Below are positions 1 to 12,107 of a DNA stretch of 64,000 nt, one piece after another; the stretch's first letter is position 1, and each line of letters begins with the position of its first letter. Under the pieces are notes generated by a model. The model did not search any database. It saw only the letters and a list, made by a program, of their open reading frames with translations, and was not told where the DNA came from. The stretch is from Lepas anatifera (taxonomy: Eukaryota; Arthropoda; Thecostraca; Lepadidae): contig JAOTON010001038.1 in the NCBI GenBank assembly GCA_034440635.1, positions 5,526,501-5,590,500 of the forward strand, given 5' to 3'. Position numbers and translations under genes: made by a program.

Positions 1-97
1 ATCATAGGTTTTGCCGTCCAAATTTGGCGCCCCTGCCCCGGATGCCCCCCCAGTCATGTGCCCCCACCCCCGATCAGAGATCCTGCATCTGCCTATG
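1..97. repeat. Right-end fragment of GGATCC-ended MITE (family A)
   Basis: The stretch carries the C-rich interior and the degenerate terminal motif (CCTGCATCTGCCTATG, ending at 97) found at the right ends of the copies near 29.0, 37.0 and 43.8 kb. Its left end lies outside the window. The small reading frame over it is a by-product of GC-rich repeat sequence. Confidence 0.6.
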
Positions 98-1104
98 GCT
101 CACTCCCGTTTCATCATAGATATTCCACTTGCGTCACAGACCGAGACACAGCGATCTAGCACTGTTATTGGCGTGACTCAACTGAGGCTAACTCGGTCGT
201 GTCGGCAGCGAAATACTGTAGCGTGCCAGGATCAGATATGTATGTTTCATTTCATTTTATCATAAATAATTTCATTCATTTCAAAGGTCTTTTACCACTC
301 GTATTAGAGGTTGTGAGCTTAATCTGCCAAAACATCACTTTTAAATCCAATCTGATGCCAATCTAGAACTGAATACCTAAGCTCTTGCCAACATTTACGG
401 CGCACAATTTTCGATATTGCTCTTGTTCCAAGATCAGAAGCAATGTACGATGGCCTGACCAATCAGAAACGGTGTTTGCTTTCAGGGGTGGCAGTTCAAG
501 CAATTTGTGCAGCCACTTGATTACTGACGAAAACGGCGTGGAACCAGTTCCGTTTTTACCAGATGGGCCGCCAGCGGTAGGTTTTTCACACTCGGAGCAT
601 CTGTGTCTGGATAGGATCAGTAACAGTTCGTAAGTAGGTCATGAATGGCTGGCGGCTTCAGAATGAATCGGATCTGCTTTAATTTCAGAGTGGCTTATTC
701 ACGCTTTTACTGATATTTTGGCCTTCCTGGTGATCTACTTACCCCGTTAAATGCAAACTTAAAACAAAATGCATTTAAGTTGAACCGCACGCCAAGTGAA
801 CGTGACAGGCACAAAATCAGGCATTTTCGACACGTCTAACCTTTTCAAAACCAGTGGTTTAAACAACGCACCCGATCGGCTCAGGTGTCTCTCTAGAGGC
901 CGTCGCACAGCTGTGATGGGCGATATCCGAGCTCACGCTAGTCCACATTCAGGTTAGAGACTTTACCATTTTACAATAAATCATTTGCAAAGATTTTAGT
1001 AGGTACCGGCTTCAATATTTTTCTGAGCTTACTGTTGTTTCCCTCCTATTGGTAGAGACGACTGTTAGCATGACAACTATTCCTAATATCCATGTCTTGT
1101 CTTT
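98..1104. other. No gene recognised
   Basis: Mostly AT-balanced unique-looking sequence. Short reading frames occur but show neither convincing splice sites nor recognisable protein motifs. I see no repeat unit here. Confidence 0.5.
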
Positions 1105-2085
1105 CAGCTAAGGCGGCTGCCGCTACATAATTTTTGAAACCGCTGCCGCCACTTCCACTACATTAAATAGCTGAAACGCTACCGCTACAAGGGCAACTTG
1201 GTCAAAATCGGGAAACCTCTATCCGCTACTCCGCTGCTCCGGTATCACTACTATTTTACCCAGCGTTATCAAAAAAAAGTTTTCACTCCTCTTTTTTAAT
1301 ATGTTTCAAGGAAAATTGTTGTTCATCTGTATATCACTTAAACACTAGCAGACTATTGTAATATATTAAAATACCACACAACAAAAACATGCATAAATCT
1401 TCTTTTTCATGAAAAAATATCACAATTTCCATCCATTTTTTCAGCATAGCATCCCCGTAAGAGGCTATTGGTAGCGCTTTTGAACTACTTTGAGTCCCCA
1501 ACTCCGCTTAACTTTGATTATAGAATCCACTACCGCTACTCCACTACCATTCGGAGAGTTCGCAAGTAGCGGAGATGTGGAGTAGCGGACTGAAGTTGCG
1601 GAGAAGTGAAGTAGAGGACTAGTAGCGGAGAAGTGGAGAAGGGACTGAAATAGCGGGAAGTGGAGTAGGGACCGAAGTAGCGGAGATGGAGTGGAGGACT
1701 GAGTAGCGGAGAAGTGGAGTAGCGGTCTGAAGTAGCGGAGAGTAAAGTAGAGGACTTAAGTAGCGGAGAAATGAAGTAGAGGACTGAGTAGCGGGAAGTG
1801 GAGTAGCGGACTGAAGTAGCGGAGAAGTGAAGTAGCGGACTGAGTGCGGAGAAGTGAAGTAGAGGACTGAAGTAGCGGAGAGGTGGATTAGAGGACTGAA
1901 GTAGCGGAGAGGTGGGTAGAGGACTAAGTAGCGGGAAGTGGAGTAGCGGACTAGTAGAAGTGGAGTAGCGGACTGAAGTAGCGGAGAGGTGGATTAGAGG
2001 ACTGAAGTACCGGAGAAGTGGAGTAGCGGACTGAAGTAGCGGAGAAGTGAAGTAGAGGACTGAAGTAGCGGACCGCCAGGCTCTG
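1105..2085. mobile_element. Non-autonomous hAT-like element with expanded subterminal repeats
   Basis: The left end begins CAGCTAAGGCGGCTGCCGCTAC. The reverse complement of the right end begins CAGAGCCTGGCGGTCCGCTAC, so the two are imperfect inverted termini. CCGCTACT-type motifs lie just inside the left end (about 1120-1230) and again near 1500-1550. The AT-rich middle at 1265-1440 resembles 60940-61050 in the second copy. No transposase frame is present. No clear target duplication is seen, so the hAT label rests on the CAGAG-type terminus and is an inference. Confidence 0.55.
1556..2072. repeat. Minisatellite built on AGTAGCGGAGAAGTGGAGTA
   Basis: About 520 bp of variable units of roughly 27-30 bp, repeating GTAGCGGA, GAAGTGGAG or GAAGTGAAG, then TAGCGGACTGA or TAGAGGACTGA. 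Small deletions are frequent. It lies inside the right end of the element at 1105-2085 and uses the same AGCGGAGTAGCGG motif as that element's subterminal repeats. The related element at 60769-61324 has only one or two motifs at this position. Confidence 0.9.
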
Positions 2086-2440
2086 TATTTCAGTATGTAG
2101 CAATCGCCAATGCTGCTGTTCAGTACCGTCTTATTTTGTGGATGATAAATGATTCGTGGAAAATGGTCTTAACTCTGGAGACTTCACTTGTAAGTGGTGA
2201 AAGGTATTGGATATGATTTTTCGCTAGATCGAGACAATTTTTGCTCTTTCTCCCGTACACATTTCATCAGGGCCAACGTTATAATAAACAATTGCTCCAA
2301 GGTGAAGAGGAGGGTATGGCTGGTTCAAGACGCTCCTCGCTAAAGCGATAGTGTGAATAGCGCCGCATGTTCAACATCAAAGCCTTACACACCATATTTT
2401 GCTCAGGCGACACGTTGCCTAGCCCGCCATATTCATTCAT
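2086..2440. other. No feature recognised
   Basis: AT-balanced sequence between the hAT-like element and a GC-rich patch. No motif or repeat was identified. Confidence 0.4.
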
Positions 2441-2556
2441 TCCTTTCAGTGTGACCGCATAAATCAGCCGGCGTGCCGTCGTGGGAGGGCAAACTATATT
2501 GCATAACTTTCATCGGCGGGGGCAGCGACCCTCCACGGCCGCGTCACGCGCCGCAG

Positions 2557-2582
2557 TGACGTCACTAATTCTGATGACGTCA
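2557..2582. promoter_or_regulatory. Two palindromic CRE motifs
   Basis: Perfect TGACGTCA palindromes stand at 2557-2564 and 2575-2582, 18 bp apart start to start, inside a GC-rich patch (about 2470-2660). TGACGTCA is the consensus CREB/ATF site. The patch could be a small promoter or enhancer. No adjoining gene could be recognised, so function is unproven. Confidence 0.45.
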
Positions 2583-2711
2583 CAAACGGTGGCAGTCAAT
2601 ACCGCCCTCACAGCTGCAGGCGGTGTCATGAAGTTCGGAGAGATGAGAACTGCACGGCGACAGGGACCCAGGGTCCTGCTGGTCGGTTTTGGGCAAGTGG
2701 CCGGAAATTAG

Positions 2712-4122
2712 CGACCGAATTCATCTTTAGTCCAGTTTTGATTGCTGTGATTTGCAGCGTTAATTAATTTTAAAATCCTATAATAAACGGATTAGACCGG
2801 ATTTTGTAAGCTTAAGCTTCAATACGTTCCGGCACAATGCGTAGCTACTTTTTGTCGATGCTTTGTTAAATGAAGTGAGTACATATAGATCACATAAATA
2901 AGAAATCCTTTACATTACTTTTCGCGGCTCCTATTTTTCCAAACCAAGCCCAGACCATTCGGCATGCAAACATATATCGGGGTTAACATTTGAAAAATGT
3001 TTGTCAGGACCTCAATGACAGACTCCCGCTTCCAAAATCTAATTTCTAAGTTACTGGCCAATAAGGTAACTTTCTACGAAAAAAACCTCGACATCACACA
3101 AGGAAAAGAAACAGCAATCCCAGATGAAGTTTACACATTCTAGCCTCCTACACGAGCAGCACCGAGTATTTGCGGAGCGCTGGAGATATACTAATGATTC
3201 AGCTATATGCGGCTGATTGCGACAACAATTCCAATAGAGCAGCCAGGAGCACAGGGGACACAGCTGAGGCGTTTCCAGTCCCTCTGTATGCGCAGGTGCT
3301 GCACAAACAAGTAACGAACAAAGCTAAGGATTCAGTCTTGCCTTTGACACTGGTTACTTCAGCAGCGTCCAACTCACAACATACTGGTGCCACCTATCTC
3401 CGTGAGAACCGATGGACGTATGGTGTTTATGAGGCGCTGAAGGTTCTTAGATGCTAAAGCGTTACCCATATTAAAAAAACATGTCCGTATTGTATTTTTT
3501 TGCTTTTACAGCTAGCAGCAAATGTACTTCATGAATATTTTCATGCCAATGAGGATACAAACTGAAACCACCTGGCGTTCATCATGGAAAAATAGGAAAG
3601 CAAACACTATTTTGGAAAGATGCAAACTCTGAGAACAGTGCACGCCGCTTGGGAACGAATAAAAACACTGCTACATAATGCATCCTCTAAAATTTGAATT
3701 TCAGAAGTTGCATTCCAGATTTCAGGAGCAGTTCTTAAGCAGGCAGAGCCGACCCTCAGGGCCATTGCCGGGTGCCGGCAGGGCCGCCGGGGCGTCGGGG
3801 TCCGCCGCTGTCACCTCGGCCTGGAATGGCTGCTACTGCTGCAGACGGCAATCATGCCATTCTAGTGAGGGCAAGAATAGTTAACTACCTCTAATGCGTT
3901 CTGACCGCTGAACAATTTGTTAACGTTTTGGTTTCAGCCCCAGTGAAAACCTATGGTTTGTCAGGTCCTTTTGACACAGGCAGACAACTTTGTGAACCTC
4001 AAGACCTTTATGGCTATTAAGGCCCCTTATTGCCCTTATAACCTATTGCCAGCAGGGCCCAGTGTAACTTAAAGAGCCCTCCACACCCAGCCGGGCACTG
4101 TTTAACTAGCTGGGTCCTCCTT
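2712..4122. other. No gene recognised; GC-rich patch near 3.8 kb
   Basis: Mostly AT-rich DNA. At 3740-3860 a short GC-rich patch holds a reading frame ending at 3884 with Arg, Ala and Gly-rich residues and a cysteine cluster. I recognise no family in it and it may be chance. The frame at 3170-3457 is likewise unrecognised. Confidence 0.4.
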
Positions 4123-4980
4123 TTAACCGCGCCCACCGGGGTCCGGCGCCACCTTCCCCACGGGGGCCACGATGGCCCCCTCTAACTCGAAATATGGGCG
4201 TTGGCAAATCTGCAAGTGCAATGAAAGCTCGCGTGAATTCAGTGAATTACTTGCTGTTTTGGTGTGGTATGGTTTGACCTCCGGGTCATTGGTAGATCGG
4301 CTATTTTACTCAAATATGCAATGATTAAGAACTGGGCATAACTCTTATGTCATTGAGCTATTGGGCCTGGTAAGTAAATTTGATGCAATTGCCGTTTTTC
4401 CGTATGTGGAACGTAAAGACCTCCCGGTGGTTTGCCGCCGGGTCTCGTGACCTAATATGACCTGGGTCGAGGTAAAAGTGCCTGTGCCGTATATAATGAA
4501 AGCCGTGACAGACAACACGTGGTGTTTGTTTCCCGCTCTGTCATTGGGTAAAGTTTTGTCAAATACTGTTTTTGACCTCTGGTGCTTGGATGACCTTGGA
4601 AAGTCAAGGGCAAATATGACCCTGGGATCCGTGAAGGGTGTCCAAACGTTGTTTGAGCCGTCTGTTTTGATTTTTTGTGGCTTTTATATCATGAAATAGC
4701 TTTTCCTGTTTTCATGGGGGGTCGCCTCGTGACCTGACCTCGGGCACAAAATCAATCCCGGATATCCTTGTGACCCTGGGGGGTCTGAGTGTGGGTTTAA
4801 TCGATCGACTTTGAAATGTAGCTCTCGAGCTCTAAGGTGAAGTGGGTGCCTTGGTTGACCTCGTCTGGTGACCTGACCTTGGGTGACCCGGGGTAAAAAT
4901 TTCGGGATGATGGGAAATGATGCGTGGGTGCCCTCACCGCGGTGCTGGCCTCTTTTTCAAACGGGGCCACGCTGGGTTAA
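4123..4980 (-). mobile_element. TTAA-flanked AGGTCA-rich element, copy 1
   Basis: TTAA stands at 4123-4126 and 4977-4980. Read on the minus strand this matches the element at 30612-31641: the sequence just inside 4123 (CACCGGGG, CACGGGGGCCACGATGGCCCCC, then ATATGGGCG and AAAGCTCGCGTGAATTCAGT) is the reverse complement of the end near 31640, and the GCACCGCGGTGAGGGC block near 4930-4950 matches the start near 30690. The first terminal hairpin present at 30.6 kb is missing here, which shortens the copy. Several TGACCT and AGGTCA-type motifs occur inside. No protein is encoded. Confidence 0.8.
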
Positions 4981-5120
4981 GGGACAAGGCCACCGTGCTT
5001 AGCAGGGCTGTTTGCAGCCAGCACGTCCTACTGTGACTACCAAAAGAAGTATTCGTAGCTATAGGACACCTCTCCACCGGGTCAGATCGGATATGGAAGA
5101 CGGTTTCCCGCAATGAGAAT

Positions 5121-5287
5121 CAGTGGCAGACACAAATCAGGGCCTAGGGGCTCAATCTACCCCCTCCCCCAAAACGCCCGAGTGCCTATAGTTAATACAT
5201 AGCCCTAGGCTTATCCGAGGTATTGTTGGAGGGATGGGGCTCAAGCCCCTAGCCCCCCCCCTAAATAAAGCCCTGGATCCGCCACTG
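5121..5287 (-). mobile_element. Small MITE, CAGTGGCGGATCC family (family B)
   Basis: The ends are CAGTGGCAGACACAAATCAGG and CCCTGGATCCGCCACTG. Flanks ATGAGAAT and GTGAGGAT agree at 6 of 8 positions, suggesting an 8-bp target duplication. The interior (CTATAGTTAATACATAGCC and GGGGCTCAAGCCCCTAGCC) is the reverse complement of 52577-52752. It is non-coding. Eight-bp duplications with CAG-type termini are typical of hAT MITEs, but the superfamily assignment is inferred. Confidence 0.75.
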
Positions 5288-5368
5288 GTGAGGATTGAAT
5301 CCACGTCAATGCATGCCACCTGATCTGAAAACGGACAATGACGCCACTAGGCCAACCGGAGTGTTTCT
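5288..5368 (-). repeat. tRNA-like sequence (SINE head or tRNA relic)
   Basis: On the minus strand an A-box-like TGGCCTAGTGG (complement of 5344-5354) is followed about 40 nt later by a B-box-like GGATTCAATCC (complement of 5292-5302). This is Pol III internal-promoter spacing. An acceptor stem could not be drawn, so it is a tRNA-derived relic rather than a functional tRNA. It abuts the MITE at 5121-5287. Confidence 0.5.
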
Positions 5369-6184
5369 CTGTAACTAGTTACAGAGGGCCATCAGATATC
5401 AGCAGAATATTTTGTGACCATTAAGCTCTTTAAAGCTGGCAGAGTCCTCTCTGACCAGCTGGGACTTCAATGGTTAGCTGAACTCTCTTTGTCCGCCAGT
5501 AAATAATATTTTAAAACGTTTTTTCCGTTCATAAGGAACCCTTTGAATGTTAAAGAAGTTTTTCCTGAAGAAAAAACATACTCCAGTCGTTTTTCACTCT
5601 TTCGAGCGGGATTCGTTTCCATAGATATGTTGTTGGCACCCATATGTCTTGTCATGGCGCAGTTGAGATATTTCAGGGGCCTTTCGGTTTAAAGCGATTT
5701 TCTGGGGGGGGGTTAACTGCTGTGAAAAGTTGATTTACTGAATTAGTTTGATCCCTGGTGGTTGCCACCTCCACCCCTGTTTTTTCCTTTTGATCGCTGT
5801 CATTTTGTGGTTCCAGAAGATCCCTTTTAGCGCTATCACAAGGCCCCTTTCATTGCTCCCCTAGCGAAATTCTGGCTTGTCTGCTCTATAACCTAAATAG
5901 TTTGAATAGAAGTTGAGAAAAATCAAAACTATTAGCGGAAATTTGTGTCTCAAGGACCAAACTGCAGCCCAGTAAAACGAAATTATACTGAATTAGGCTA
6001 GTCACGCTTTAATCCCCCCCTGTCACGCTCGCCAGAACCCCGGACCAGACTCCCCTTTCAATGCTACGTCTTGGATGCGCCACTGTGTGGGCAGGAGACG
6101 GCACAGTCTGATAACGACAGCCGCATGGCGTCACGCCCTGATTCAGCCGGCGTGAGTCAGAGCGGCTCAGCCGCCCTGCACCGC
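5369..6184. other. No gene; MITE end fragment at about 6000-6085
   Basis: The sequence at 6069-6085 (TCTTGGATGCGCCACTG) resembles the right terminus of family B, and C-rich sequence precedes it, so a truncated copy is likely. The rest holds nothing recognisable. Confidence 0.4.
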
Positions 6185-6800
6185 ACCAGTCAGCTGATCA
6201 AAACACTAGTCAGCTGATCACTGCACTCCCCCACCACACCGGCCAGCTGATCATAGCACTGGTCAGCTGATTATAGCAATGGTCATCTGATCATAGCACC
6301 GGTCAGCTGATCATAGCACTGGTCAGCTGATCATAGCACTGGTCAGCTCATCATAGCACTGGTCAGCTGATCATAGCGCTGGTCAGCTGATTATAACACT
6401 GGTCATCTGATCATAGCACCGGTCAGCTGATCATAGCACTGGTCATCTGATCATAGCACCGGTCAGCTGATCATAGCACTGGTCAGCTGATCATGACACT
6501 AGTCAGCTGATCACAGCGCCAGCTCAACCACATCGGTCACCTGATCATATCACCGATCAGCTGATCAGTGTACTCGTCAGCTGATCACTGCACTCCCCAC
6601 AGCTGCCCGCTGATTAACACTGGTAGCGATCAGCCGGTGCTGATCTGACCGGTGGATCATGGCTGGTGCTGTCATGTGGTGCTGATTGACTGGTGCTGAT
6701 TTGACTAGTCGCTGATCATGACACTGGTGCTGATGTGCGTCGGTAGTTATATCACCGAGCGGCTGATCAGTGTACAAGTCAGCTGATCAAAGCACTGAGC
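6185..6800. repeat. 20-bp minisatellite TCAGCTGATCATAGCACTGG
   Basis: More than twenty units of about 20 bp with consensus TCAGCTGATCATAGCACTGG. Each unit joins two palindromes, CAGCTG and TGATCA. Degenerate copies of CAGCTGATCA continue to about 7080 with variable spacing. Minus-strand frames across it are repeat artefacts. Confidence 0.93.
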
Positions 6801-7089
6801 GGCTGATCAGGGTTTCAGTTGCACTACACAACACAACACCAGTCAGCTGATGACTGTACCCGTCAGCTGACCACAGCACTTGTCAGCTGATCACAGCATC
6901 GGCCAGCTGACTACAGCCTCAGTCAGCTGATCTAGCCGTCAGCTGATCTCAGCGGCAGTCAGCTTGGTCAGTCAAAGTCAGCGGACGACAATCACAATTA
7001 GCTAATCACAGCTGCCGTCAGCCAGTCACAACTGCAGCGAGCTAATCTCAGTGGCAGTCAGCTGATGACAGTGGCAGACAGCTGAGCTG

Positions 7090-9951
7090 CAGCTGCAGCT
7101 GTCCGTGGCAGAGTGCACCCGCTCATCCGGCAGAAATGGTATGCAAACGCGTGCAAAAGTCGAACAGAAGTAACATTGTCACTGGCGCGGTTGACATATT
7201 TGCTAGAAGCAACTGCCGTTGTATTTTTGTTGAGCACACGCTGGGGTAACAGCACTTTATGATGAAAAGAAATACTAAATGAAAAGTACGAAAAACGGGC
7301 AGAGGCGGTAGAGGTTTTAGATTTAAGGGGAGGGCACCATGGACGTTTTAACCCATTTATTTCCAGTCAACACTATAGGGTTAGTGTTAAGAGCAGGACG
7401 GGGGGAGGTCACGTTGCTCCGGTGTCCCCTAGTTCCGCTGCCTACGGTCGTATGTAAAAATGGTCTGTAATTCTATTTGGCGCCCTTAGTCCAGTTTTCA
7501 GAAAGAGCCGAAGTATTTGATATCATCTAAGGTTGAATTTTATAATCTAGCAATGAATTGAGCGGGACTTCAGTGATAGTCTTTTCGGCTTTAGCGCTGC
7601 AGCTGATGATTAGGAATCACTAAGGTCAAATCTTACACCTTTGACAACCAGGAGGCACCCCTTGACAGCTTTCCAAACTTTTCATTTTCCTCATGCAGAA
7701 AGTTTTATGTTTGACGCAAACAAAAGAACCAGAACAATATTGGGTCAAAATTTGGATTATACGTTTCATACAAGATAAAAAATTCAAAACGGGTAAAACC
7801 AGTAATTTATACCGTTAGGTGGGACGCCTAGCTTCAACTTTCAACCTAATTCATAACTGAGGTTTTCAATGTAATAGATACAACAGAATATGATAATAAG
7901 CATAGCCCACTTCGAAATCCAGGGCATTTCACGTACCCATCTCTCATGGGTGGAACTTTTCATATGACAGGTATGACAAGAATAGTGGGTGGGAGAGTTC
8001 ATGGAGGATGGGCGAGTGATTAGAGGGTGACATTCTAACTTCCAATGCTGGAATGACACTACCCGATGTCTGACTGAAATGCATTTTCTTGGAAGCAATG
8101 ATAAAATAGGTATTCGAAACAAAAAATCAAGCAGAAAAATGGGAGCAATTTTTACGAATAAAACGATTGGCTGAACAAAACTCCCAATTTCCTTTCTACA
8201 ATGTAGAATATGATTATCTAACAAGTTCTTTTCCTTGGCACTACACATTTCATTGTTCTATAAATACAGCGACACAGAAACTTAACCACAGAAACTTAAC
8301 GAAGCATGCATAGGTACAATACCCAATGCAATTTGTAGGTACATTAACCATAAACACATGAACATGGAAAGTAAGCAAAATCAAAGCTTGCGATACAAAA
8401 TAGGATAATGAAAATTTCCATGACAACTCCAAAATAGGCAACATATGACCTAGGCTGTTGGCGTGCTCTAAAACTCACAATATGGTGATGATGTCTCTAA
8501 AATTAAACTGCAATATCTAGGCATGATATATCTGTATCTGGCCAGCGACATCTATAGGTATACATGCCTTCAGAAGTTTCGACATTTCAATGCAACTATA
8601 TCAGGGGTTTAAAACGTTTAGTTCCGTTGCTTCCCTGGCCCTGGGGGGATGCAGAGCAGCATTTCCATTTCCCTGCACAAGTTTTATATGTGGTGATTTG
8701 CAATATCGGCTGTTCTTGCTCCAGAAATGGGGCGCATCTTTTTTAAAAGTAGGCAGAAATTTTGGAATATTCTCCCACTTCTCATAAATTAGGTAGATAT
8801 TCCATAAAAATCCATTAACTTATAATTCGACTCTGACTGGTTGCTTAAAATCAACAAAATACACATTTTCATGTCTGTAGGCTTTTGTACAGCCAGGCTC
8901 ACAGCGATTGCAAAACCTGGAAAATGTAATGTGCAAATAAAACTTACCTGGGCCAATCACTCCACTATTTGGGAAAACTGTCACGAATACCGAGTAGATA
9001 GGTGACGCTTGCTGCTTTTAAATTCTTATGGTGGCCCATCCCATACAGGAGCAGCTCCCAAAGACGAGTGCGACTGACAGTCAGCTGATATTATCAGGCA
9101 CATCACTTGATCTTGCTAACAGTGAGTTTACGATTACCATAATAAGCTATCCGGGGTTACTGCGTCCAACACTTGGCGTTGTTCCCGACTGGGCGGATTG
9201 TATCGTGTTGTGTTTTATTTGAAATAATTCCACGTCAAGGGTTTTCACTCCATCACGTCAATAAGTAAGAAACAAAGTGGTAAATCAGATAATTAACGTG
9301 CTATCTTCTGTCCCGTCCCTCACCGTCCTGGAAGACTTATCCAACGATATGTCTCGTGGCATTGCATTCTGTTCTCCCAAAAAATTATCAATCCCTTGCT
9401 TTTAGCCTCTTAACTTGATGTATGTTCCAGACTTGGCTCCAGCATTCATGGACGTCACATGATGGTGCAAGTCTATGGGCGACAATTAGAAATGGTTTTC
9501 ATAAGTTTCACTTTGCAAACTCAGGCAGATTTTGCTGGAATGTCGTTGCGGCATCCCTTCGGTAAATTTTCTCGTTTGGGGCACCTTGTTCGGAGCTTGG
9601 GACAAAAGGAGGAGGATTAGGGAGGACAAAGAAACATCAGGAACATTATACCAAATGAACTTTATGCTACCGGAAGTAATTTGTTTTCTTCCTCTTTAAA
9701 CAAATTGTGGGAATACTAGTCCTATAAAGAGGGCGGCAATAAAGTTCAATTAAAAAATCATGGCCCAAGAAAAACTTTTGTCATCATTAAAGGTAGGCTT
9801 TGAGCTGCCCCAACCATCTATTTCAGTTGTCTATCACGCTCAGAAGACTGCCAACCAAAACGCTAATGTTTAGAGCAGATTTGGGGAGACAGGAAAACAG
9901 CAAGGCCTTGGAAGAAGGCAAAATTCACTGAGACAGAATTGCCAGCCTTAC
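7090..9951. other. No gene recognised, AT-rich
   Basis: The longest reading frame is minus-strand 7841-8248 (135 codons). Its composition looks like chance: hydrophobic patches without motifs, in AT-rich DNA with no flanking signals. No repeats or RNA genes were found. Confidence 0.4.
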
Positions 9952-11129
9952 TTAACCTTCGCCCGGGTGGGGGGTCTTTTAGACCCCCTCGGGTTTTTCC
10001 GAAGTGACCAAAAACGGCGGCGCGCAGGCTGCCAAACTTAGTCTAGCTGTTCCCTCATCATTTCTACACCTTCCTGAAAATTTTGGCTCAAGGTCATATC
10101 AGGTCAGGTCACCAGGTCAGGTGAAGTGACCTCACCTAAAAATACTTAGGACCAGATAACTAAAGAAGGGTTAATCGATCAGTTGAAACTCTTACCACAT
10201 ATTGGGCCCACCAGGAGCTACAACATTTGTTCTGGGATTTTTATATTGGTGACCTAAGGTCATGTGCAGAGCATGACCTCCCCATTGTCAATACATGGGG
10301 AAAATCACGAAATGAGCTTTTCTCAGTAAGTATGAATGGAATCAACTTCAAGCATCGGTTGCGACTTGCTCTTAGCCGATTTCTGAAGCTGATGCCAAAT
10401 TTTGACTTGTGACCTTTAAAAGGTCACCTTAGGTCAAATAATCATTTTTGGTGTTTTTTCTATAATTTTGAATAAGCTAAGATAGAGCTTTTATTTTGTC
10501 ACCAAAGTGTTTGTATAGTCACTAAATTCAAATGATATACATCATGACTATACCAGGTCAAGTTGGGTCAGACGTTGACCTGGGTCAGGTCAAGTTCTTA
10601 AATTTGACCTGACATAGCAATATCATATATCATTCGATTCGTATTGACGAGAGGATTGCAGTGGTGCATAAACTATGGCTGTATCTTGTTTGGTTTGGAC
10701 GCTATTAGCGAAAAAGTAAACGCCCGTTTGCATGGGTGGCTGTGGACATTCCCAAGAATATGCCCAATATTTAGTGACCTGTAGCTCCCTAGGCTTTGAC
10801 CTGACACGAAAATAAATGCAACTGCAATAAAGCGCATCTCAGAGCTTTCGAATGGTGTTAGAAAATGTTTCTAGCTATCATAGTTTCTGAGATATATGAG
10901 GTTTACTTAGCGCACCTCACACTAGCGATTTTGACCTATTTTGACCTCTGGTGACCTTGATATTGACCTGACAAGAAAAATGACTGAAGTATTTTCGATA
11001 TCATTTTTGAAGAGCTTTCGATTGCCGTTTTGGCTTTTTCTAGTCTCTTAGTTTTTGAGATCGTGGGGGGTCTTTTTGGCCCCCACCAGGGCGAAGGTGG
11101 CTCGTACCCGCCACCGGGGCAAGGGTTAA
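9952..11129 (+). mobile_element. TTAA-flanked AGGTCA-rich element, copy 2
   Basis: TTAA stands at 9952-9955 and 11126-11129. The ends are TTAACCTTCGCCCGGGTGGG and the complement of CCACCGGGGCAAGGGTTAA, a good inverted repeat. Subterminal hairpin-like blocks GGGGGGTCTTTTAGACCCCC (9970) and GGGGGTCTTTTTGGCCCCC (11066) mirror the GGGGGCCATCGATGGCCCCC blocks of the copy at 30.6 kb. AGGTCA and its complement recur often, for example at 10090-10135, 10420-10435, 10555-10610 and 10930-10965. The TTAA target with C-rich ends is piggyBac-like. No transposase is encoded, so it is non-autonomous. Confidence 0.8.
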
Positions 11130-11753
11130 ATAATTTTCCACTCCTCCAATTTCTGTACCATTTTTAATCGTGCCCTGGGATTATTCTATTATTCAAAATA
11201 TTATTTCCTTAAAAGCATTCTCAAATCTGAAGAAAAATATTGGCAAACAGGGTTCATCTATGTACCTTCATGGCAAAACCTTTGAGAAGAAGCAATACAG
11301 CGCTGCGAGGCCGCACTGACATTATATTACGTTTATATTGTATTTGATCTCTTTGCGCACGCCTTCTGAATATGTTTGTTTTTGGGTCAATACGACACTA
11401 TGAATTTAGCCACCAATATCACTAAAGGTACGCTTATTTTTAGCATTTTTTGCGATAATGTTTGAATTAATCTAACATTGTCGAGTATGACGCATCAAAT
11501 ACTACTCGTAGCCCCATGGTATCTTCGTTCTCATGCTCCTTTATCGATTCATCATTCAAAGGAAAAGTATATCTGATTAGAGGGAATTGAAGCGGGTATT
11601 ATTCCTTAATTCATTCGCATCACAGGTCTTGTTTTGTTCCTATCTGGCCATAACCTGTCGGAAAGGTTCCTCTTGTAAAATGTAATGCATCTAAAGTAGT
11701 GCAATATCAGGAGTCTTTGTTCTTTCGCTCTTTGGCTAACACTCCGTACATGT
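11130..11753. other. No feature recognised
   Basis: AT-rich sequence without repeats or convincing exons. Confidence 0.4.
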
Positions 11754-11788
11754 GAGAGAGCGAGAGCGAGAGCGAGAGAGAGAGAGTG
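11754..11788. repeat. GA-rich simple repeat
   Basis: GAGAGC and GAGA units. The Ser-Leu and Arg-Ser repeated peptides in minus-strand frames here come from this tract. Confidence 0.9.
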
Positions 11789-12045
11789 CGCCATCGGTCG
11801 TTTTTTTTGTCGGAGGAAACCCTCCGCAAGGCGGTGCGAAGAGCGTCACGCGACCTCGAGTGGGAAGCTGGAGGCCAGCGTCGTCTGCTTGGACGTGACA
11901 GCACCGACCGACGTGATCGCTCACTCTTCACACGTCTTCTGCGGACAAAAAACTCGTCACTTTTTGGGTTGCTATGAGGAAATCCTCAGTTCACACTTAT
12001 ACTTTGACGCAAATATATGAGACTGTAGGATCATGAGTCTCGAGA

Positions 12046-12053
<8 letters not shown>

Positions 12054-12095
<42 letters not shown>
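12054..12095. repeat. (TA)n microsatellite
   Basis: An uninterrupted TA run of about 40 bp flanked by GTGTATATA. It sits immediately 5' of a SINE. Confidence 0.97.
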
Positions 12096-12099
<4 letters not shown>

Positions 12100-12107
12100 A
12101 TATATAA

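Noticed and set aside
6185..6800. CRISPR-like array of regular repeats
   Set aside because: Units are tandem without unique spacers, and the context is eukaryotic.
7841..8248. 135-codon minus-strand reading frame
   Set aside because: Chance-like composition in AT-rich DNA with no domain and no flanking signals.
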